In this document: one piece after another, positions 37,278-51,380 of the stretch | Position numbering within the stretch: position 1 is the first letter of the stretch | Layout: every line of letters begins with the position of its first letter | Assembly: GCA_033675545.1 (NCBI GenBank) | Contig: JAWDGP010000039.1 | Span: 82,001-146,000, forward strand | Source of the DNA: Elysia crispata | Lineage: Eukaryota; Mollusca; Gastropoda; Plakobranchidae | DNA: 64,000 bases | Direction: 5' to 3' | Program-made: the position numbers and the translations under genes | The notes under the pieces: model-generated | What the model saw: the letters and a program-made list of their open reading frames with translations, nothing else | The model's database searches: none | What the model was told of the DNA's origin: nothing

Positions 37278-38284
37278 TTATTTTACAGCTGAAATTAGTT
37301 CCAGTGGGCTAAACTTCATATTCTCAAATAACGCTGCCATGCCAGGTTCCATGTATCCTGCAGCAGAAGATGTGCTTACATTTATTCCTGTATTGCCAGT
37401 TCGGCTGCTGTGTGGAGGGAGCAGACTCAATGAAAAGAATGACTTGTTGTTATATCGTGAAAACTCCACCACTGCCCCACGTGCTCCACTGCTACCAGGG
37501 CATGTATCTAGTGAATAGACGTAGTATCTGTGGGCTGGGGTGATTTCATGCTCGTTCATGAGTCTTCCCAGAGTTATCTTCTTGGGCTGCCCATGTGGGT
37601 GAGACGCCATTACACACATGTTGTCCCATCCTGACGCCATCCAACGTCCCGATAGGCCGTAAAACTTTGCTTTTGTGCTTTTCCGCAAATACTCTTGTAG
37701 CCGTTGTGCCAAATCAAGGTTGTGAGTCACACAGACAAAACTGCAGAAGTCTCCTTGACTATGGGCTTTCCTTACCTCCGTGGCCCACAGGGTCTTCTTC
37801 CTGCCTTCTGCAATGGCTCTTTCATCATCATAGAAGAAATCAACTCTGGATGCCTGTGCCTCCTCAGTGTTGTAAATCACATGAAGTGCAGTTTCCAGGT
37901 GAATTTCGAACCACTTCTGGGGGCGAGATTGCAATGGGCTATGATCACATTCTGAACACTGACATGGTCCGTCATGCTCAGTAATCTCACTTACCAATGC
38001 ACTGCCTGTGTGTTGGACATCAGAACCTCTGTGTTGGGAAAACGCAAAGTAGTTTGGCCGTTCCCAACTTGTGTAACCCACCCGAAGCATGGCGGTCAAG
38101 GCGGATATGGTTTTCACATATTCCAGAGCTTTAGGACATCGGAACTTCTCAGGCAGATGATCAAGACAGAAATCCGAGGCAGGGATGAAATTGGGATGTC
38201 CTCGATTTTTCTTGCATTGTTGCCACGCGATCGCCCCTTCTTCCTCCTCAGATTCTTTATCCAACACTTCGCACTCATGTTGGC
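37278..38284 (-). CDS. trypsin-fold (PA clan) serine-peptidase-like protein, terminal exon
   Basis: Large last exon of a minus-strand gene, with acceptor CTTTTTAG|GCCAAC, phase 1, and stop TAA at 37278-37280. It encodes about 336 residues starting (G)QHECEVLDKE. Using residue numbers counted from the GTG codon at 38267, a His-Asp-Ser set in trypsin order is visible: His129 in ETALHVIYN, Asp185 in HNLDLAQ and Ser260 in TCPGSSGARG, where GSSG takes the place of the usual GDSG. A Cys/His-rich patch CQCSECDH at 102-109 could bind metal. There is no signal peptide in this exon. No named family is recognised beyond the trypsin-like fold, and peptidase activity is inferred, not shown. The upstream mini-exons join in phase. 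Confidence 0.7.
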
Positions 38285-39865
38285 CTAAAAAGAGGTGAGT
38301 TAAAAAAAAAAATTCTCATAATCACCTGCGTTCAAACTTTCTCTATCTTGAGAGTGATGGCCTTAGTTTACAATACAGCAGAATAGTATTCACTTACCTG
38401 ACCATAATACTTAATGTAACGTAAAATGTAAAAGAATTACTAAATCACACAATTAATATCAGAATTGAAAATCCAATCGTATATTTAGGTTTTGCGAGAG
38501 ATAACTAATTTTTTACGCCAAAGCTTCTCCTACAGCTACATCGCTTGAGTATTCTGAACTAAAAAAGATTTTATCTTTTGCGATTCCACTGAGGGGCTCC
38601 ACTCTTGTGATAGACCCTGCTATTAAAAGTTGATGTTATATTGACTAAACTTATTATTTCTACCTTTTCAAAAAAATTCTTCTGCACAAAAACAATTAAT
38701 TCCTGATACTGTATTTAAGTTACCTAAAGAGGGAACTTGTTTTGAATGCAATTATGCTTTTTTTTTCTCCTGTTTTTCCCAGATCTTTCCTCTATCATCT
38801 AGGTTTAGTTGTCAGGTTAAAGATTAAGTTTTCCTCCCACCTATTACCAAGCCTGCTCAAACTGAAACTCTTCTTAAATAGAAATGCAATCAATGATACA
38901 ATCATCCTGGATTTAGTTCTTTTCTTTATAATGGCACTATGTTAATATCCTACTTAAACGACAGATCAAATCAACATCAGACATTGGCGTTACACATTTT
39001 GATTTTTAAAGTCCATAAAAAAAAACAACTCATGTATTCCAAAGTACATACTTCAAAGAGTAAAATAGGCAGCATGCATGCATAGAAACTTTGAAGTGAA
39101 AATTAGTGTGATGATATGTAGAACTATTAATGATATTTATTTAACATAATTATGTAAAAGTATAACTTCGGTTAAGAAGCAGGATCCTAGTTTGGGAACA
39201 AAGGAGGGTAAAAAAATAGTGACATTTGTTTTAAAGATGATAATGTGCCCCTAATCTAAATACAAGTAGAATTGTTTAAATTCAACTTTGAAAAGAACTA
39301 ACAAGTTGATTCTAATGTGGCTCTAATTCACAGAAATAGTTTTTCAATTGCATTACACTGCACAGAGGAAAAATACATTACAAAGGTGTTTATACTACAA
39401 AGAATGGAAATACATATTTTAACATTTTCATAACTTAAAGGAAAAATATTGCACAGTTAATGTTTGCATTTCATGGAATGGAAGCACCTATTTGCTTATT
39501 TATTTAATGGAATAAAAAAAAAAAAAGAGAGACAGACAGACAGACACTATTTTTGTTTGTTCCATTACACATATAGAAAGTTACATATAAAACATAACCA
39601 CCTATCTTTCAATATAAATGCTGATGCTTGGTGGACAAGTGGGGACAATCCACATAACTCGTTCTGGGTTCAGATCAACTAATCAGCATTTCAATTACAA
39701 TTAAAATCAATTCATGTCTTAAACTTGTAAAAACGATAGAATAAAAAGTTTCAAGCACCTTTTACTTAAGCTTAACTGGGAACCAGACTATCAAACCTTA
39801 TTTATTTTTGTAATGTCCCTTGATAAGCTCAATGTTTATACTTTTTAAATCCTTATGCCAGTTAC

Positions 39866-39904
39866 CTTGATCTTTCTTTTTACTTTTCACAGCAGAGTGT
39901 CCAT
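39866..39904 (-). CDS. protease-like gene, 39-base mini-exon
   Basis: Flanked on the minus strand by TTTTTTCTTCAG and GTAACT. It is phase 1 in and out and encodes (N)GHSAVKSKKKDQ(G), a basic linker. The exon joins in frame to the 38284 exon, giving KKKDQGQHECE, and to the 40318 exon. The agreement of phases and good borders support it despite its size. Confidence 0.6.
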
Positions 39905-40288
39905 CTGAAGAAAAAAAAAAGTAAAAAAAAAAAATAACAAGCAAAAGCATGAGCATAAACACTTTATGTCTTGAGGTTAAAAAAAAAAATTGCCTTTTAC
40001 AAGTTTCCTCGTAATGAGATTAGGAGATTCGGTCAGGTACACTCTAGGCTCCGAGGAGAACTGGACATTTTGTGTCCAGTATTTAGGTTCTATCTTCTGC
40101 CTGTATCATTAAGCACTCTTTACATAGAAAGTAATTTTTTTTAAAGAAAGAGTAAACATTGATGTAAAATAAAATAAAAAAAAAAAAAAAAAAAAAACCC
40201 AGAAGATTTTAAGTTAGTTACACATTGATGACAAAAGATATCTTGTAGCTATTTCAGGTGAAACTATGTTATCAAATCCAAGACTTAC

Positions 40289-40318
40289 TGTGCTCAGACT
40301 GGGTCAAGCTGTTCCCCA
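40289..40318 (-). CDS. protease-like gene, 30-base mini-exon carrying the probable N-terminus
   Basis: Bounded on the minus strand by TTTCTTTACAG and GTAAGT. It begins TG GGG AAC AGC TTG, so an upstream exon ending in A would make a split start codon and the N-terminus MGNSLTQ, a good N-myristoylation pattern (Gly2, small or polar residue at 6). It ends phase 1 in ...SEH(N). With this start the whole protein would be about 358 residues. The upstream exon supplying the A was not identified, so the start is an inference; the exon borders themselves are good. Confidence 0.5.
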
Positions 40319-41729
40319 CTGTAAAGAAATAGAACATGAGGAAAAAAAAATACAATTTTTTAGACTCTGCTTTGAAATATTGATGTGAACAATTTCTGCT
40401 ACATTCAAATAAATACATGAAAAAATCCATTGTTTATGCCAATACCATATACATTTATAATATTTAAGAAAAAAAATAGTGTTAAAAGAGAATATATAAT
40501 CAAGTGTTTCTGATGTACTATTTATAAACATAATTATATTCAAACTATCGCAAGGTAAAAATAGTTAAACATATGTGAGGACATATAAATAACCAGAATA
40601 TGAGACTGAAATTAAATAATGTTTGTTTTTTTTTTTTTTGGTTTTTTTAAAAAAAGGAAACCAGGTATTGTGAAAATTCACCTAGGTTTTGATTCTAGGT
40701 TTCTTTTACACAACTCACTGTGAAAAGTTTAGACCTGCTTGAAGATCTTTTAAAGTAAGGCCAAGGAACTTGCTCTGGAGTCTGAATTCCTGAAATCTAA
40801 TGGGAAAATATCAAAATTGCTGCATTACTCTTTGAAAAATATCCATTTGATGAAAATAATTTGGAGAACATTTAAATTTGAATTGTCAGTTTTCAAACCC
40901 TTCATTTTCATATTCAGAGGGAGTAGAAAGAATACATTTGTGACATTCTGAAAAGTATGTAGTCTAATCCAAATTATATTGAGGGACAAGAGGCTAAAGT
41001 GATCCTTAGTAAATGACCAGCTTTCATTCTCAATATCTCTGAATTAAATTATGAAATCAGATTCTGAATTGTTTGGCATTCAGAGCCTATTTTAAGCAGT
41101 ATAAAAAACATCCTACATTGTACGTTTAATCGTCATGGAGAATGGCAAAATAGGTGGATTGGAGGACGTATAATATACATGTGCTAGGCATCTTGTCATG
41201 AAAAATCAAACGTACTACATATGTTATATGTCATGAAGAGGTTGATATGAAACATATCTTGAAACCAATTTCAATTGTTCAAATGTCAGAAATTGAGATA
41301 AAAAAGACATGGAAAAGAAGTTTAATTTCACTTATTTTTGCAATTCTGAAATGACAGGAGTTTCTTCAGATCTTCCTTGTTTAATTGTTCATTCATTTTT
41401 CATTCATTAATCATAATAACTAAACAGATCAGATCAAGATAAAAACTTGCAACATTAGTTGGATTGCCTTCCATGATTTGGTCAGATTATACACAGAATT
41501 ACTTTCTGAAAAAATTTTCAACAAATTGTATATCTCTATAGGATTCTCATAACTTCACTAATGAGTAAACCTAGCTAGAATCTAAACTAGATATTTGTAC
41601 ATTGGATAGTGTAAACACCGACATCTTTAAATAGATCCCAAAGCATCAGTTATTATTCCTGACACGGAGAAGTGAATCCCTTGGACTAAGAGTCAGATAT
41701 ACATGTATAAGTTTAGGTATAACCTAAAT

Positions 41730-42302
41730 TATATTTCTAGATCTAGATCTAGGCCTATAGCTTTATTCAACCTGTGCATATACTCCATTCTGAACCTAGA
41801 TCTAGAGAGTCTACAAATGGCTTAAAATTTGACGCGTCCATGCTCAGAGGTTACGTGATAACAAATGTCTAGAAATGGATGTATTTGGTTCCGAGGAAAG
41901 AGGTAACATAATATTATCATTAAAATTACACACTTCTATTGCTGCTGAAATGATCAATAAGATCTTCAATCAAGGTCTAGGTCTCAGTAAATTGAGATTG
42001 AAGGTGTATATCTGGATCTAGATTCTACTTCCCTTAACCAAGATAATTATATCTAGATAGATCTAGAGCCAGAGTCAATCTGTATCTATTCTAGATCTAG
42101 ATCAAGATTTAGAATAGATCCTGGGTAAAAATACCATTACACGGTGGTAGAGTAGTAATACTAATAGTAAAGACTAAAGGTATTTTACTCTGGGCCTAAT
42201 ATTTTTTTAAGGAATATAAACCACTGTCACCTGCCTGGATTCGATCTCAGCACACCAAATGTGTCAAAATTAATAAACTCTAGATCTAGATCTAGATCTA
42301 CA
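41730..42302. repeat. cluster of TCTAGATCTAGA palindromic repeats
   Basis: The self-complementary motif CTAGATCTAG, or its close extensions, occurs near 41731, 41801, 42060, 42093 and 42279 within 600 bases. The last copy is extended to several tandem TCTAGA/GATCTA units. Further copies lie near 10630, 10984 and 11541. Confidence 0.7.
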
Positions 42303-43078
42303 CGACGCAAAACATATTCAATCTGACGGGAGATTATTTTATTAATTATCGATGACTGAATAAGAATGCAAAAATACCCATTTACTGATGATTTAGGGAA
42401 AACCCAGTTCGTTTCGGAAATTCTAGCGCTATTTATAAAACAAAAAAAGGAAGCTGGCAAAGAAAGAGACGTCGCGGAAAAAAAAAAGTTTTAAATTAAG
42501 TTAAACCTTCCCTTGTGGTTATAACGTTAAAAAGACAGGTCCATTGCGATTATTTTAGTCATTTCTAGGAAATAAAAATCCCATCAAATTTAAAATGCAA
42601 TTTCTAGATATCAAAAATTGTCAAATCAAATTTTCATCAAAAGCTTTTAAAATAAAAAAAAAATGACCCTGTTTTTCCTTCGCTGTTTGAAAGGAACTTT
42701 GTTATTGGCCAACGTGCAGCCACTGTCTACTTAAATCTAACCTAAATCAAATTTTACTCAGAACCGACCAATTAACTGCACGGGTGCCATATCAAGGTCA
42801 GCACCTTAGTGATCTCAAATTTTAAACCTAAATTTATATCTGATCCAGACCCAACATTTTATAATTAATCTAGATTCTGCATAAGATCTAAAAGTCATCT
42901 AAACCAGAGCTAAATGTATAAACTAACCCACCAAACCCTAAATCTTTAGATGTAGGCGCTGTTGAATGCGAAACTATTCCCAACACTGCAACATTAGTGC
43001 ACTGTACAGTGGGCCTACCGGGCATTCAAATCTACATCATATGTCGCTACGCTTACAGTTACAAAAACAATAACAATA

Positions 43079-43246
<168 letters not shown>

Positions 43247-46200
43247 ATTGCTGCTGCTGTTGTTGCTACAACTACTACTGCTTCTACAACCTCTACCACC
43301 AGTAGTTATTACTGAGAATATTGCTGCTGCTACTACTGTCATTGCCTATTCACAACTAACAATGCCGTTTATCATTAAAATTATACTTAATTGTCCGGTT
43401 TAACTCGTTGAGTATCAAAGATTCCCTATGTTTGAAAAGTGACCGTGTTTCAGATCTCTTCCTTTGCATTTGCTTGAGTCTTTGAAAATTCTGTTTTTGT
43501 CATTTGGCCTATTATATACCCAACACTTTCCCCAGTAAATAAAAGATCCTGCTGGTTAAGGCTTTAAGATCAAAGTTGATCAACCACAAACTTGTGAATG
43601 CCATTCTATCTCGGATTTGGTAAGATTCCCCAGCTGGCTCCAGCTACAGCCCAGACATGATCCACCTTTCCATCCATTTAATTAAGTATAGACGTTTGTA
43701 TACACTTGTTAGTTAAGGAAAAATAATCTTTTTTTTTTTTGCTTAGCTACTGATAACAATTTCTCTTTTCCCAGTTCAGTACAGAATGATGTTCTAAATG
43801 ATAAGATGCATGTTTTTCACTATACTATCTAAGATGAATTTTTTCAAAAGATTTTATCTATTTAATCATGCTTATGTTGATCATTTGAATTCTTTTTATG
43901 TGGTACATGTATATGTGAATGTATAAAAACTAAACCAAATAAAAAAAAAATTATGAAATAAAATTTATGTTTGCATTTATTCCTTTCTAAGATCTATGCC
44001 TTTTGGACAGCGGAGTTCATACATGTACATTCTGGAAAAAAAAAGCTCTTTATTCAGTTCACTTTAATATATTTTAAAATCCCAAATGAACCTGTTTTCT
44101 GTTGGACCGAACGTGCATGGCCATTTGTAATCAGTTTGTCTTAAGTAGACAAAGTTGTTGTTTAGGCCTTTAGAGCTTGCACAGATGAGGCTTAACTCAG
44201 TAAAAATAGGTCAACCTATTACATGCATTAATTATTATAATCTGATTAGTCAAGACCAGTACTCAACAACTTCGAACTCGAAGAAAATCAACAAAACCCA
44301 AACGCCAGTTTTGACAAATAGCCAGAATACATTTATTATTAATAATTTTGCAGGAATTACAATAATACCAATAATAATAAATAATAATAATAATGATAAT
44401 AATCAAAGTATCTAAGTAAAAAAAAAAATTACAGAAAGGAGAATTAACACCATAATCCAGCATGATTTTGATGGACACATGATGAAAAAGAGCATAACAT
44501 ATTATCTTCGTGCCAAAAAAAAAAAGTAAAAAAGCTAAAGTATAAAGTTTCAGAGCTGGTGTGGTGAGAAGATAGCTGCAAAACAGTGTGGAGAACCCGC
44601 AAATCACAAGATTGTCCGCCACACCAGTGGCGTGAAATGATAGGATCAAGAGAGCGACACTAGCATACATAGACATATTGGGTGGGGGTTTGAAGTAGTC
44701 GAGCCTGAATACTTAGCACTATGTTCAATGCTTTATGATTAAGGCCTGCGTCCACTTGGTTAGAGCAGAGGCTGCCATTGATGAGGTCTCAGCACAAGCT
44801 ATCGATACTAACACCTCATGGGTGGGCCATCCACCTGGATGCTGTAACATGCTTGTGATGATCATGTATTTTTGATACATAATATTATTGGTTGGTGAAT
44901 TGGTACAACCAGCTTAATACAGGATAAAGTTTTTTTTTTTGGTTAATCCGCTTTGTTTGCTTTTCATTCTATTATAGCATACAAATGTTAACCCATTTAA
45001 AAGTGAAAAGATGAGGAACCGAGTTTATCAACCATCTCTATGATTCAGATCTCTTACAATGGCAAAGTAAAAACTGCCATTTTTATCCTTATCTTAGTTA
45101 TTTGCACTCTTACAGTACACCACAGGCTGCTGTAGCCTTTATAATGGGTTCATATGTAAAAGTCTCAACACAATGACAAAAACAAGATCTCAGACGTGTT
45201 CTCTAGTCCCAGTTTAAAACCAATTCATATTGATCATAGAGATAACGGAGCACATGAGAGAAAGTTTTATGACTCAAAAGCTGGCAAACAAGATAAATTG
45301 CTGACAGGGATTTTTTTTCTTTTTTTTTTTTTAACGAAAAAAAAAAGCCTATATACCCACAGAGCTCCACCTGTGAATAAGACTTTTAAGGCAAGACTGG
45401 GAACATGCACAGAACATACAGGCGGCAGTAGTGAACTGATCATGTCAGGTTAAGTGAATATCATTTTGAATCTGTTACAGCAGCATACCTTTTCCCAGAC
45501 CATCAAGCAGTTGGCTGTCTTTATTACAGCCACCCTCTAATATTATCTGTCTTCTAGCATTTACTATATATTGGATGATTGAAGTTCTACGATATCTTCA
45601 CAAAAATTTCATTTGTCTTGCAAACTGCCCGCTGCAGTCGGATGATGGAATAGCCAGGCAGGAAAACACAATTTGAATAAAGATGAACCCTTCTTTGTCT
45701 CACTGTTTAAAAGGAGCTACCACTAAAATTTTATAATACTTCAAAGAAGTCTTACAATGTTTCTTGCTGTTTCCACAATTTGCTCAGAATAATATATTGA
45801 ACTGCTAGTCAATGACCTTACACATATGGTAGATAGTTTTTTTGCATTGAATGCAAGACATGGATTGTGAAAATATAGACTAAGGCAAACAAAATCATAG
45901 ACTTGAAGAAGCCCATTGTAGTATATAGCAGAAATCAAAATTGGTTTTTTCCATACGTTTTGTAGTATGAATCGGTGGGGAATTAGGTCTTACTAAAAAC
46001 TGGATGAAGAAGTTTGAAAGACAAAAAAAGTTTATGCCTGATGCCACAGACAAGCAAAAATCGTGATCGTACAAGTAATTAGGTAATTTTAATAATACTT
46101 GTGAAAAATCTTCTTATGCAGTTCTCCTCACAATATTGTTTTATTTTAGTTAAATTACATATGCAAATACAAAAGAAAAGGCAAATAGGATTACAATGAT

Positions 46201-49200
46201 TGTTTACATTTTTTTTTATTTTCATTTTTTACTTTTTTCCCTCTCCTAATCTCTAAGTAGACCTGGGCCTTTATCTAGAATTACTCTAATGCATAAAAGA
46301 TAAATCGTCCAAAACAAATCATCTTTAATTAGTGCAAAAAGGCAAATGAGCAACTTATAATTCCATTATTATTCAATTTATCGTCTAAGTCTAAAGCAAT
46401 TGAATAACGCCCTCCCCTACATCAGCAGTGCTTACATTTAGCAAATGATAACAGCATGTGTAGAAAAACTTGGTGTCATACTAAAATAATTGAAAAGATA
46501 TGAACCGAAGCACAGTATATACACTTGTGCTGTACTTTTCAAACACACATAACTGGCTTCTACTCTTTTTAACAACCATTACAGTCTTTTCACTGCATTG
46601 CTCTTGGGTGCTTTTGTACTTGCTTTACATAATTTAATATATATATATTGAGAATAAAATAACATTTTAATTTAATAAATTCAAAGTCCACATTTATATA
46701 ATTATAATGATTACTGGCCCTCTGATGGGGCGACTAGGACGATATATGGCTAAGTAGTATTTGTTTCTTTGTTTTGTGCATCATTAATGTAAACTATCTT
46801 AACATGAGAAGCAGAGTTTCGTTTGTACTGTAAACTTATGCATCTACATTTGGCACATACAAAATGGGCTACACATGTGTTACATCTAAGTAACACACAC
46901 AAGATCCTGCAAAGCATGCACAGTATTTGCATCCTTGAGGGGCACGACATCTCATAGTTCTACCTCAGAGAAACTAACAGGTCTCTGTAATGAACTCATG
47001 ACAAAATCCTTGTTTTTGTTTTGTGATTGTTAACATCTGATAAAGCTACAAAATATTTTCAGATATCCATAAAATATATGATCATTAAGACCAACCCTGT
47101 ACTGAAGCTTCACATCTCAGTGCTTACTCATATTTTAGTAGTATTTAACGAACGGAAGTCTCAATATATGAGCCAGAAGGTCGCGGCAATAGTTATAATT
47201 ATAAAAAAAAAACATTTGAACCAAGGAGAAAATGAGATTTGGGCAATGTGGTCAAGAAATACTACAATTAATTTTCAAACTGAAAAAAAAAAAAGTATCA
47301 ACTAATTTAAATGATTTATGAAAAAAACTGTCCATTAGCAAATATAACAATTTAGATCAGATCTGCAGTATGATGTCAATATCGTGATAAACAATACTTC
47401 ATAAGGTCTGAATATAATCCAAGAAAATAAAAGGATTTTGAAGCTAGCACCTGCTGTTTGGTCTAGACTGTCTCATTGTTTTCCCAATCTTCACCTTGCG
47501 ATATGCATTGTTATTGACGGAACCAAACAGAGTTCCAGGAAAACAAACTGTGAAGATCTCATGCTACACAGGCACCACTCTCTTACCAGGGAAATCAATG
47601 TGTCTATTGCACAGAAGTTTCCTAGGTATCAGAAATTTGTGTAGCCTAATACTACAAAAGATGATTTTAAATCACTGCATCGATAGAAGATAGTCTTAAG
47701 TCCAAAGTCTTGGATTAAAGCTTACAAATCTATTATTCCCTGGTGACAATATATAGAAGAAATGTGACCACCTGATGCACTTTGGCTCCTTCCTAACCCT
47801 CAACCATTACTATATACTTTTAAAGAATTTGTAAATGAATATTGAAGTAGCTTCGACCTTTAAAAATTAAGATATTTTAAAACATCTAAAACCGATTTAA
47901 GATAATGGTCATCACATGATTCAACATCTTCCTTTTTTAATGCGAACAGATCTTCAAGCATCACTTGTTTACTTGTTTACTTAAACGTAAGCACAAGTCT
48001 AAACTGGTGAAACCAAGCAATGGGGATTGATTCACGATATTGATACCCCACTACACTTCAACCTATAAACTTCAGGCGCAGCACTATTCTGCAAGCCAAA
48101 AATCATCTCCTGCCAGAATGCTGCCCTATACTGAGCACGTAATAAACTGAGGAGGATCAATCTGACATAAATGTCTCAACTGCTTGAAGTATGCCAATTG
48201 AGCTTAAATCAATACTGCCATAATCAGCATCTGTAGCAGAGAAAGCCAGACAATCATTAACTTGAAAGTTTAATTTGAAGAAAGGTTGACGTTTTAGATA
48301 AACAACATTAAACACTTTAGTTTAGAAAAAGAACTAAAATTTTTGCTCATTTTTTTCAATTAAAAAAAATACGAATATTTTTGACAATATCAGCTTCAGC
48401 TCAAAACTTGACAGAGAGAAAATAAAACAGTTCATCAAATGAGATTTTAAAAAGTGGAGTGACTTAGAAGATGGCAGCATGACAAGAAACATTGAGAAAT
48501 GTACATCTTTAATACATTCAGCTGTACAGACATACCTGCCTGATACATTATCACAGAAATAGCAGCAAAATTAAGTGAAGATGAGGTCCTGTCCTACACA
48601 AAGATAGTTATTTTCTTAACACAAGCTCGGAGGTGGAAGAGACAAGCTCCTGAAAGCAATATTATGTTTGATGTCTTCCTTGATTGCTTTTGTTTGCCGT
48701 TCGATACAATTGATTATATGAGAACAGTTTCATTAACTGAAACTGTCCAAATATATCCAGGTGAAGGAAGCTCCAAAAAGCAAAATGCAACAGAACGATC
48801 TCATGATAATTGGTACAGGATAGTCCATTTACCACTCCCACACATACATTTACATAGTAAAATTAAAAAAAAACCAGATCCACACAGAAGAAAAATATGG
48901 CCATACCACTGTCACAAGTCATATGTGTGCTAAATGATAAATGTGAGAACAGAGTGAAGGCAGAGACACCAAGATTGAGCATCAACACTCAAGGCAAACA
49001 TCTTGGCTAATGGCCACACAGGCACCGCTCAGGAAGGAATGCATGCAAACAACTGCAAACAAGGCTCAGATATCAAGGAGGGGGCAAAATATCATTAACA
49101 AACATTTACATTGCTGATTGTTTTGTTTCTTAAAGAAACGTTTAACTTTTTAAAAATATACAAGGAACCAAAACAAAACAACTCCTGACATAGAACAATC

Positions 49201-51235
49201 TGCTTTAAAAATTGCAGGTTACAAACCGCAAGATTCCTATGCACATAAAATCAACTGCATATGGAAGGAACCTTTTAGTTCTGTGTTTTGATAGTGTATG
49301 CATTTTGAGGCATTCAATAGCCATCACTCAGCAAAGATTATCAGCGATTAGCCATGTGTATTCCCATATATAATTTCGGTAAGGCCAGCATAAAGTATTC
49401 CAAAACAATGACAGAATACACCATTACGTTGAGCTCCATGTTATACTATAAAATGGAAGCTTTAAAGTGCGTAGTGTCATACACGTATCATCAGAAATTT
49501 TTACGCACAAAACTTGCTCGAATAGGATGTCAAATATATTTGAAAAAGAAAATTTTAATTACGTGACACAGCCAAGAAGTGATACAATGTAACTTGATAT
49601 GCAATCAGAATTATGATTTGAAGAATTGATTCTCTATCATGTTATGTTTCTTCCGCTCAAAATAGCCTCACATCATGGCCAGCTCTTTTTTTTTAAGAGA
49701 TGAAAAAAGCAAAATTAAAGATCTTTTGTAAGTCTTGTTCACAGATGATGATTGTGTAGCTTTTTCATGGAGCTCTTACATTTTTGAACGTCCATTTAAG
49801 ATAATATAATGTAAAATTGATTTCCTTGATCTAAACAAACACTTATAAGCTCAATATTATACGGTACGTATCAAGCTAAATAGAGACGACAGAAGATTAA
49901 AAATCATTGAGGAATATCATCATCATTAGGTAAGCTTAAAATATAGTTATCAAATTTATGAACAAGGACACAACATATAGGAAGATTAATGGAAAAAGCC
50001 AAAAAAAAAAACAACTGGTGATCACGTTTGGCAAGCATGCCATTTTTGATATGCTGGCAAAGATTTGAGATTAGCAAAAAAATGGAACAAAAGAGGAAGA
50101 GCTACACTCTACATAAAAATATCTTGATATGTGATATATAAATGCTAGGCTTAGAGATATATTCCATAATAAAATAATATTAAATATAGTCACAACTCAA
50201 GAAAGCATGAATGCTTTAGATTTTTCACAACCAAAAAATCAATATAAATTATGCAATTCCAACTGAATACTCTCCTAGATTTCATTGGTTCCTATAATTT
50301 TTTTCCTTTCATGAAAGAAGAATTGTTTATTTTAATCTATTTTTTTTTTTTTTCAAATTCTTAAAAAGAAATGATTTGACTTTCACCTAGTAATTAAAGA
50401 AAATGGATGAGAGAAAAAAATGACACTATAGATGAAAAAGAAAAAAAAAGTTAGAATTGAAATAAAGAAGTAGAAAAGCCAAAAGAAGACGAACTACCAA
50501 AATCAGTTACGAACTGTTATCTTGACCTTTCTCCATACCACTAAAACAGAGTTTATCTTAATGTCAAAGTGAAAAATGTCCTGTTTTTTGTTTTGTTTTG
50601 TTTTTTCTTTCAAGGAAAAAAAATAGCAGATTTTCGATGTGAAACTGAATGAACTCTACATCAATCAATTATTTTCAATTTTTCTGTGCATGCAGCTTAA
50701 CATTGAGATGATAGTTTCTACTGAAGTGAATGACAATGCAGACTGGTAAAGCCCACTATAACTTAGAGGATTCAAGAACAGAGAAACGTAAAGGTTTTAA
50801 TTTGTTGAATGTTTTTTTTCATTCTCAGCTTTCGATCAGTCTAGAGGTTGCAAACTCTTGGAAATTCATGAGAGGAAAAATAGAGCTTACAAAAATTGTT
50901 ACAGAGTTCAAACAATAATAAATTCCTGCACATAATACCTGGAAATCAAATCCACTACATGCACGATGGATCACAATTATTGAAGGTAAGGGTTATAGAT
51001 ATTTGACACACTGCTTGAGAAGTTTTCTATGTTCTGGATAAATTGCATATAAGAAATGTTGCAAAACGGTAAATTTAGGGCCACCAATGTCCAATTTATT
51101 CGTCATATTTGCATATTCAACTGGGAAAAAATCAGTCAGTACTATCTATTCTACAGCACCACAATTACCATTTTACTAAAGATAACTGTAACATAAGTAA
51201 TGCCATGTGTATGCTCCTCATTGTGTCAGCTCAAT

Positions 51236-51380
51236 CTTTGACACTCCTTGATTGATGTGTACGCTCAATCCATGACGCTCCTTGATTGATGTGTCAGCTA
51301 AATCCATGATGCTCCTTGATTGATGTGTCAGCTAAATCCATCATGCTCCTTGACACGTCAACTCACTCCTTCTTGATGTG
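51236..51380. repeat. short ~37-base tandem repeat, likely in CAMSAP 3'UTR
   Basis: The block CTCCTTGATTGATGTGT followed by a variant of CAGCTAAATCCATGATG recurs about four times, the last copies truncated. It lies about 430-570 bases past the CAMSAP stop on the minus strand. Confidence 0.75.

Noticed and set aside
38265..38278. GTG or ATG near 38267-38278 as the start of the protease-like protein
   Set aside because: GTG is not a usual nuclear start, the nearby ATG (38276-38278) is out of frame, and a strong acceptor plus two in-phase mini-exons lie upstream.
46750..46950. Short Cys-rich minus-strand open frame (CMLCRILCVLLRCNTC)
   Set aside because: It matches no Cys motif spacing that I recognise, sits in a non-coding AT-rich region and has no supporting splice structure.
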